From an uncultured Eubacteriales bacterium (GTDB lineage Bacteria > Bacillota > Clostridia > UMGS1883): a DNA stretch of 8,043 nucleotides. Numbering within the stretch: the stretch's first letter is position 1; each line of letters starts with the position of its first letter. Shown piece by piece: positions 5,650 to 8,043 of this stretch. Under the pieces are notes generated by a model. It ran no database searches. It was not told where the DNA came from and worked only from the letters and a program-made list of their open reading frames with translations. The stretch lies in NCBI GenBank assembly GCA_905195005.1, contig CAJJUC010000107.1, forward strand, positions 1 to 8,043, given 5' to 3'. A program made the position numbers and the translations under genes.

Positions 5650-6480
5650 ATGAAGCAAACGAAGAATTTCTCAAAAAACATACCGATATTGCTGCTTCTG
5701 ACCGCTGTGTTTTTGTCGGCGTGTGCATCAAAGAACGTTGTTGAACAGATTACCGATACTGTTGAAGCGGGGGAAAGTTATAACCCGCTTCATTTTGTTA
5801 CAACAAATGATGATTATTCCGTGTCGCTGAAAAAGGATAATATTAAAATTAATAAGCCCGGAACGTACACGGTTTTGTATGAAATTGCCTCGCCGAGCCT
5901 GAAATATACGGAAAGTGAAATCGAAATTACAGTTGAGGATACAACGCCGCCGGAATTTTCGTCTGATTATGCCGAGGCTGTTGTCGGGGAAAAATTCAAT
6001 GCGGCAAAGGCTCTTTCCGCAAAGGATATTGTTGACGGAGATGTTTCGGATAAGATAAAAATAGTAAAGGGCAGCGTTGATACAAGCAAGGAGGGTGTTT
6101 GCCCGATTACCGTTTCGGTTGCGGACAGCCGCGGCAACAAGGCGGAAAAGAAAATAAATGTTCATGTTGTTGATGTTGTTAAGTCTGAAAATGCGAAAAA
6201 GGCTTATACTGCAGCAAAAAATGCACTTCTCTCAAAGCTGACATATCCGGAAAGCCTTTCTGTTAAAAGCGTTTACGTTTCGGAGAAATGCGACGGATAT
6301 GATTTTCTTGTGCGAATGGAATGCAGCTTGAAAAATTCCTCGGGCAAGGAAGCTGAAAATGCCTTTTATATCGGTGTGCAGGGCGCAAAAGCTCCTGACA
6401 GTCAGTTTACAGCCGATGCTCAGAAAAAGAACGAAAGCATGTGGGCGCAGGACGGAGCTGTAAGTGTTCAGCCCGAATAA
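5650..6480 (+). CDS. Lipoprotein with bacterial Ig-like (DUF5011-type) domains
   Basis: A 276-residue secreted lipoprotein. It has a basic N-terminus, a hydrophobic stretch (IPILLLLTAVF, 11-21) and lipobox LSAC with Cys25 as the lipidated residue, so it should be anchored on the outer face of the membrane. Residues about 35-96 look like a first beta-sandwich (KPGTYTVLYEI then ITVED). DTTPPEF (97-103) opens a typical Ig-like domain of the DUF5011/group 3 kind, with AKDIVDGDVSDKI and the closing VADSRGNKAEKKINVHVVD (to about 175). The last 100 residues contain ALLSKLTYPESLSVKSV and MECSLKNSSG, a pattern like small domains found in other Firmicutes secreted proteins. No catalytic motif is visible. 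GGGAG (5638-5642) lies seven bases before ATG. As last gene of the kinase/phosphatase operon it may bind cell-wall or polysaccharide ligands, or sense surface state. That role is inferred from position only. Confidence 0.85.
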   Translation: MKQTKNFSKNIPILLLLTAVFLSACASKNVVEQITDTVEAGESYNPLHFVTTNDDYSVSLKKDNIKINKPGTYTVLYEIASPSLKYTESEIEITVEDTTPPEFSSDYAEAVVGEKFNAAKALSAKDIVDGDVSDKIKIVKGSVDTSKEGVCPITVSVADSRGNKAEKKINVHVVDVVKSENAKKAYTAAKNALLSKLTYPESLSVKSVYVSEKCDGYDFLVRMECSLKNSSGKEAENAFYIGVQGAKAPDSQFTADAQKKNESMWAQDGAVSVQPE

Positions 6481-6533
6481 GGTTGCTTAATAAAAAGAAA
6501 ACTACGTAATATGTGGAATTTATTTATACAGAA

Positions 6534-6564
6534 GAAGCCCCGGAGGGTTTTCCTCCGGGGCTTC
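6534..6564 (+). terminator. GC-rich hairpin, likely operon terminator, copy 1
   Basis: GAAGCCCCGGAGG (6534-6546) pairs perfectly over 13 bp with CCTCCGGGGCTTC (6552-6564) around a GTTTT loop, 53 bases after the lipoprotein stop. The position suits transcription termination, but no T run follows, so it is not a textbook intrinsic terminator. It may instead be an RNA-stabilising or dispersed repeat hairpin. A near copy lies at 6829-6859. Confidence 0.55.
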
Positions 6565-6592
6565 AGCGTGTCGATAAACCTATCGACACGCT
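6565..6592. repeat. Perfect 12-bp inverted repeat
   Basis: AGCGTGTCGATA (6565-6576) and TATCGACACGCT (6581-6592) are exact reverse complements around a 4-base AACC loop. It abuts the preceding hairpin with no gap, so the two stems could stack or form a cruciform. No T run follows. Confidence 0.85.
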
Positions 6593-6622
6593 GTCAGACG
6601 TTGAAAAAGGAAGGTAAATCTG

Positions 6623-6672
6623 TTCGGCGCGCACTCGTCGGCGTACAAAGGTACGTTAGAGGGCGCGCCGGA
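6623..6672. repeat. Long interrupted stem-loop with GCGCGC core
   Basis: TTCGGCGCGC (6623-6632) pairs with GCGCGCCGGA (6663-6672), one pair being G-U. An inner CTC/GAG (6634-6636, 6659-6661) and CGTAC/GTACG (6642-6646, 6651-6655) close on an AAAG loop. The compensating architecture suggests a folded DNA or RNA repeat rather than coding sequence. Confidence 0.75.
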
Positions 6673-6685
6673 CGGAAACAAGCAA

Positions 6686-6707
6686 AAGCCCCGGAATTTC
6701 GGGGCTT
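6686..6707. repeat. GC-rich stem-loop (AAGCCCCG / CGGGGCTT)
   Basis: An 8-bp perfect stem (6686-6693 with 6700-6707) around a GAATTT loop. Its AAGCCCCG arm shares its core with the hairpins at 6534 and 6829, so it may be a shorter relative. It lacks a downstream T tract. Confidence 0.7.
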
Positions 6708-6718
6708 AGAGGTCGATT

Positions 6719-6741
6719 CAATCAAATATCTGATTTGATTG
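6719..6741. repeat. AT-rich inverted repeat
   Basis: CAATCAAAT (6719-6727) and ATTTGATTG (6733-6741) are perfect reverse complements around ATCTG. This could be a protein-binding palindrome or another hairpin of the mosaic. Confidence 0.6.
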
Positions 6742-6828
6742 TGGCTTGCTTTTGAATCAAAACTTCTTTAAAATTAAGATGATTAAAATTATAGTTTGCT
6801 TGTGGTTGACCGACTTTTTCGACAGTCT

Positions 6829-6859
6829 GAGGCCCCGGAGGTTTTTCCTCCGGGGCTTC
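6829..6859 (+). repeat. GC-rich hairpin, copy 2
   Basis: The arm at 6829-6841 (ending GCCCCGGAGG) pairs with CCTCCGGGGCTTC (6847-6859) over 13 bp with one G-U pair, around a TTTTT loop. The right arm is identical to that of copy 1 and the left arm differs at one base. It stands 38 bases before the uvrB -35, so it could shield uvrB from read-through. No T run follows on the plus strand. Confidence 0.8.
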
Positions 6860-6877
6860 CAATTGCAAAAAAACGTA

Positions 6878-6918
6878 TGAAAAAAGCCGCAAACGGTTGA
6901 AAAAGCTTGCAAAACGGT
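6878..6918 (+). repeat. Two imperfect tandem repeats of about 20 bp overlapping the uvrB promoter
   Basis: TGAAAAAAGCCGCAAACGGT (6878-6897) is followed at once by a 21-base relative (6898-6918) that reads TGAAAAA, GCTTGC, AAAACGGT. A partial third copy (TTGCAAAAAAACGT, 6863-6876) may precede them. The second unit covers most of the -35 and the spacer, so it could be an operator, or simply a small duplication. Confidence 0.5.
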
Positions 6919-6925
6919 ATATAAT
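6897..6925 (+). promoter_or_regulatory. uvrB promoter
   Basis: TTGAAA (6897-6902), a 17-base spacer, then a perfect TATAAT (6920-6925), 28 bases before the uvrB ATG. No Gram-positive LexA box (GAAC-4-GTTC type) is visible around it, which is unusual for a gene that is often SOS-controlled. Confidence 0.75.
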
Positions 6926-6953
6926 AAATAAGATATGATCGGAGGCGGTGCGA

Positions 6954-8043
6954 ATGAATTTTAAACTTGTTTCGGATTACAAGCCGACAGGCGATCAGCC
7001 CGAGGCAATTGAGAGCCTTGTGCGCGGAATAGAGTGCGGCGAGCGCGGACAGACGCTTTTGGGCGTTACGGGAAGCGGAAAAACGTTTACGATTGCAAAT
7101 GCGATTGCGCGCGTTAACAAGCCCACGCTCGTGCTTGCACACAACAAAATTCTGGCGGCGCAGCTTTGCACGGAGTTCAAGGAGTTCTTTCCCGAAAACG
7201 CCGTTGAATATTTTGTAAGCTATTATGATTACTATCAGCCGGAGGCATATATTCCGTCGAGCGACACATATATAGAAAAAGACGCGCAGATTAACGATGA
7301 AATCGACAAGCTGCGCCACAGTGCGACAAGCGCCTTGTTCGAGCGGCGCGACGTTATCGTTGTTGCTTCGGTCAGCTGCATATACGGTCTCGGCGACCCG
7401 GAGGATTATAAAACACTTGTGCTATCGCTGCGCCCCGGGATGCGCAAAGACCGCGACGAAGCGGTTGCGCGCCTTGTTGAAATGCAGTATGAAAGAAACG
7501 ACATAAACTTTGTGCGCGGAAAGTTCCGCGTGCACGGAGATGTGCTTGAAATTTTCCCCGTTACAACATCGGAAAATGCAGTGCGCGTTGAATTTTTCGG
7601 CGATGAAATCGAAAGAATAAGCGAAATTGATACGCTGACGGGTGAGGTGCTCGGAACGCGGAGCCACATTGCAATTTTCCCGGCATCGCACTATGTTACA
7701 ACGCCCGAAAAACGCGAACGCGCGATAGTTTCAATTCAAAAAGAGCTGGACGAGCGTCTTGCGGAGCTTAAAGCACAGGACAAGCTGCTTGAAGCGCAGC
7801 GACTTTCCGAACGCACGCTTTACGACATTGAAATGATGCGCGAAATCGGCTTTTGCAGCGGAATTGAAAACTATTCGCGCCACATAAGCGGCAGAGCGCC
7901 CGGAAGCGCTCCGTACACGCTTCTGGATTATTTTCCTGATGATTTCCTGCTTGTGATTGACGAAAGCCATGTCACGATTCCGCAGGTGCGCGCAATGTAT
8001 GCCGGGGACAGAAGCCGCAAGAAAAGCCTTATCGATTACGGCT
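6954..8043 (+). CDS. uvrB: UvrABC system protein B (partial, 3' end outside window)
   Basis: The first 363 residues of UvrB, the DNA-damage-verifying helicase-like subunit of nucleotide excision repair. It is loaded by UvrA and then recruits UvrC. The N-terminus FKLVSDYKPTGDQPEAI is typical. Walker A GVTGSGKT is at 37-44 (Lys43). The damage-gripping beta-hairpin region SYYDYYQPEAYIP is at 89-101. SCIYGLGDPEDY (141-152), the GRAPGSAPYTLLDYFP stretch (313-328) and the Walker B box DESH (336-339) follow. The frame is uninterrupted to the window edge. Full-length UvrB is about 650-670 residues, so the remaining helicase motifs and the UvrC-binding tail lie beyond it. GGAGG (6941-6945), eight bases before ATG, supports the start. 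It has its own promoter and is separated from the operon by the hairpin block. Confidence 0.97.
   Translation, partial: MNFKLVSDYKPTGDQPEAIESLVRGIECGERGQTLLGVTGSGKTFTIANAIARVNKPTLVLAHNKILAAQLCTEFKEFFPENAVEYFVSYYDYYQPEAYIPSSDTYIEKDAQINDEIDKLRHSATSALFERRDVIVVASVSCIYGLGDPEDYKTLVLSLRPGMRKDRDEAVARLVEMQYERNDINFVRGKFRVHGDVLEIFPVTTSENAVRVEFFGDEIERISEIDTLTGEVLGTRSHIAIFPASHYVTTPEKRERAIVSIQKELDERLAELKAQDKLLEAQRLSERTLYDIEMMREIGFCSGIENYSRHISGRAPGSAPYTLLDYFPDDFLLVIDESHVTIPQVRAMYAGDRSRKKSLIDYG

Larger units (their letters stand above)
6481..6953. other. Hairpin-rich intergenic region with no gene
   Basis: These 473 bases between the lipoprotein and uvrB hold no convincing gene. They carry at least six stem-loops, listed individually where clear, two of which share nearly the same GC-rich sequence. 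A pair of inverted sequences lies inside those two: TCAGAC-GTT-GAAAAAG at 6594-6609 against CTTTTTC-GACA-GTCTGA at 6814-6830. A frame that stays open across much of it (6511-6738) is a by-product of the repeats. The uvrB promoter occupies the right end. Confidence 0.8.

Noticed and set aside
6511..6738. Open frame of 75 codons between the lipoprotein gene and uvrB
   Set aside because: It runs straight through several perfect inverted repeats, has no good ribosome binding site and yields an Arg-rich peptide with no domain. It is best explained as a by-product of the repeats.
6534..6741. CRISPR-like array from the repeated hairpins
   Set aside because: The stems differ in sequence, spacing is irregular, and there are no constant direct repeats with unique spacers.
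6780..6953. LexA/SOS box upstream of uvrB
   Set aside because: I searched by eye for GAAC-4-GTTC-like palindromes and found none.

Overview
The window looks like chromosomal DNA from an anaerobic gut-type Clostridia (Oscillospiraceae-like) bacterium. The case rests on several things: moderate GC, strong AGGAGG-type ribosome binding sites, clean sigma-A promoters with 17-bp spacers (two with an extended -10), a choloylglycine-hydrolase family enzyme, a Gram-positive CpsC/CpsD/CpsB-type module, a lipoprotein with an LSAC lipobox, and hairpin-rich intergenic repeats. The assignment is inferred from style and gene content, not from a marker gene search.

Layout: (1) Positions 1-581 hold a possible C-terminal end of a membrane protein (1-111) and a decayed gene on the minus strand (130-453). 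The latter still reads as GLUG-like repeats followed by a copper-amine-oxidase-N-like stalk domain, with an internal stop. (2) 582-2149 carries an Ntn-hydrolase of the choloylglycine hydrolase/penicillin acylase family and a YfcE/MJ0936-type metallophosphoesterase with its own extended -10 promoter. (3) 2287-3012 is a strongly promoted two-membrane-segment protein of unknown function with a coiled coil, a low-complexity linker and an extremely acidic C-terminal tail. (4) 3185-6480 is a tight operon. It encodes a Wzz/CpsC chain-length/kinase-activator protein, a CpsD-like tyrosine kinase with an unusual Gly-Tyr repeat tail, a CpsB-like PHP tyrosine phosphatase, and an Ig-fold lipoprotein. It is read from a TTGACA-17-TATTAT promoter with a structured leader of about 95 nt. 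(5) 6481-6953 is an intergenic stretch crowded with hairpins, including two near-identical GC-rich ones. (6) uvrB starts at 6954 and runs off the right edge.

How the genes work together: CpsC normally activates the cytoplasmic kinase CpsD, which phosphorylates its own tyrosine-rich tail, and CpsB removes the phosphates. This cycle controls export and assembly of a surface polysaccharide. Here the module ends in a lipoprotein and a hairpin block, with no glycosyltransferases, flippase or polymerase in the window. It may therefore regulate a polysaccharide locus elsewhere or another envelope process. The neighbouring two-TM acidic protein has its own promoter, so any link to the module is speculative.

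Nothing here proves a wholly new system. The features most worth a second look are the kinase tail, the acidic-tail protein, the orphan kinase/phosphatase/lipoprotein cassette, the hairpin mosaic before uvrB, and the decayed surface-protein gene.
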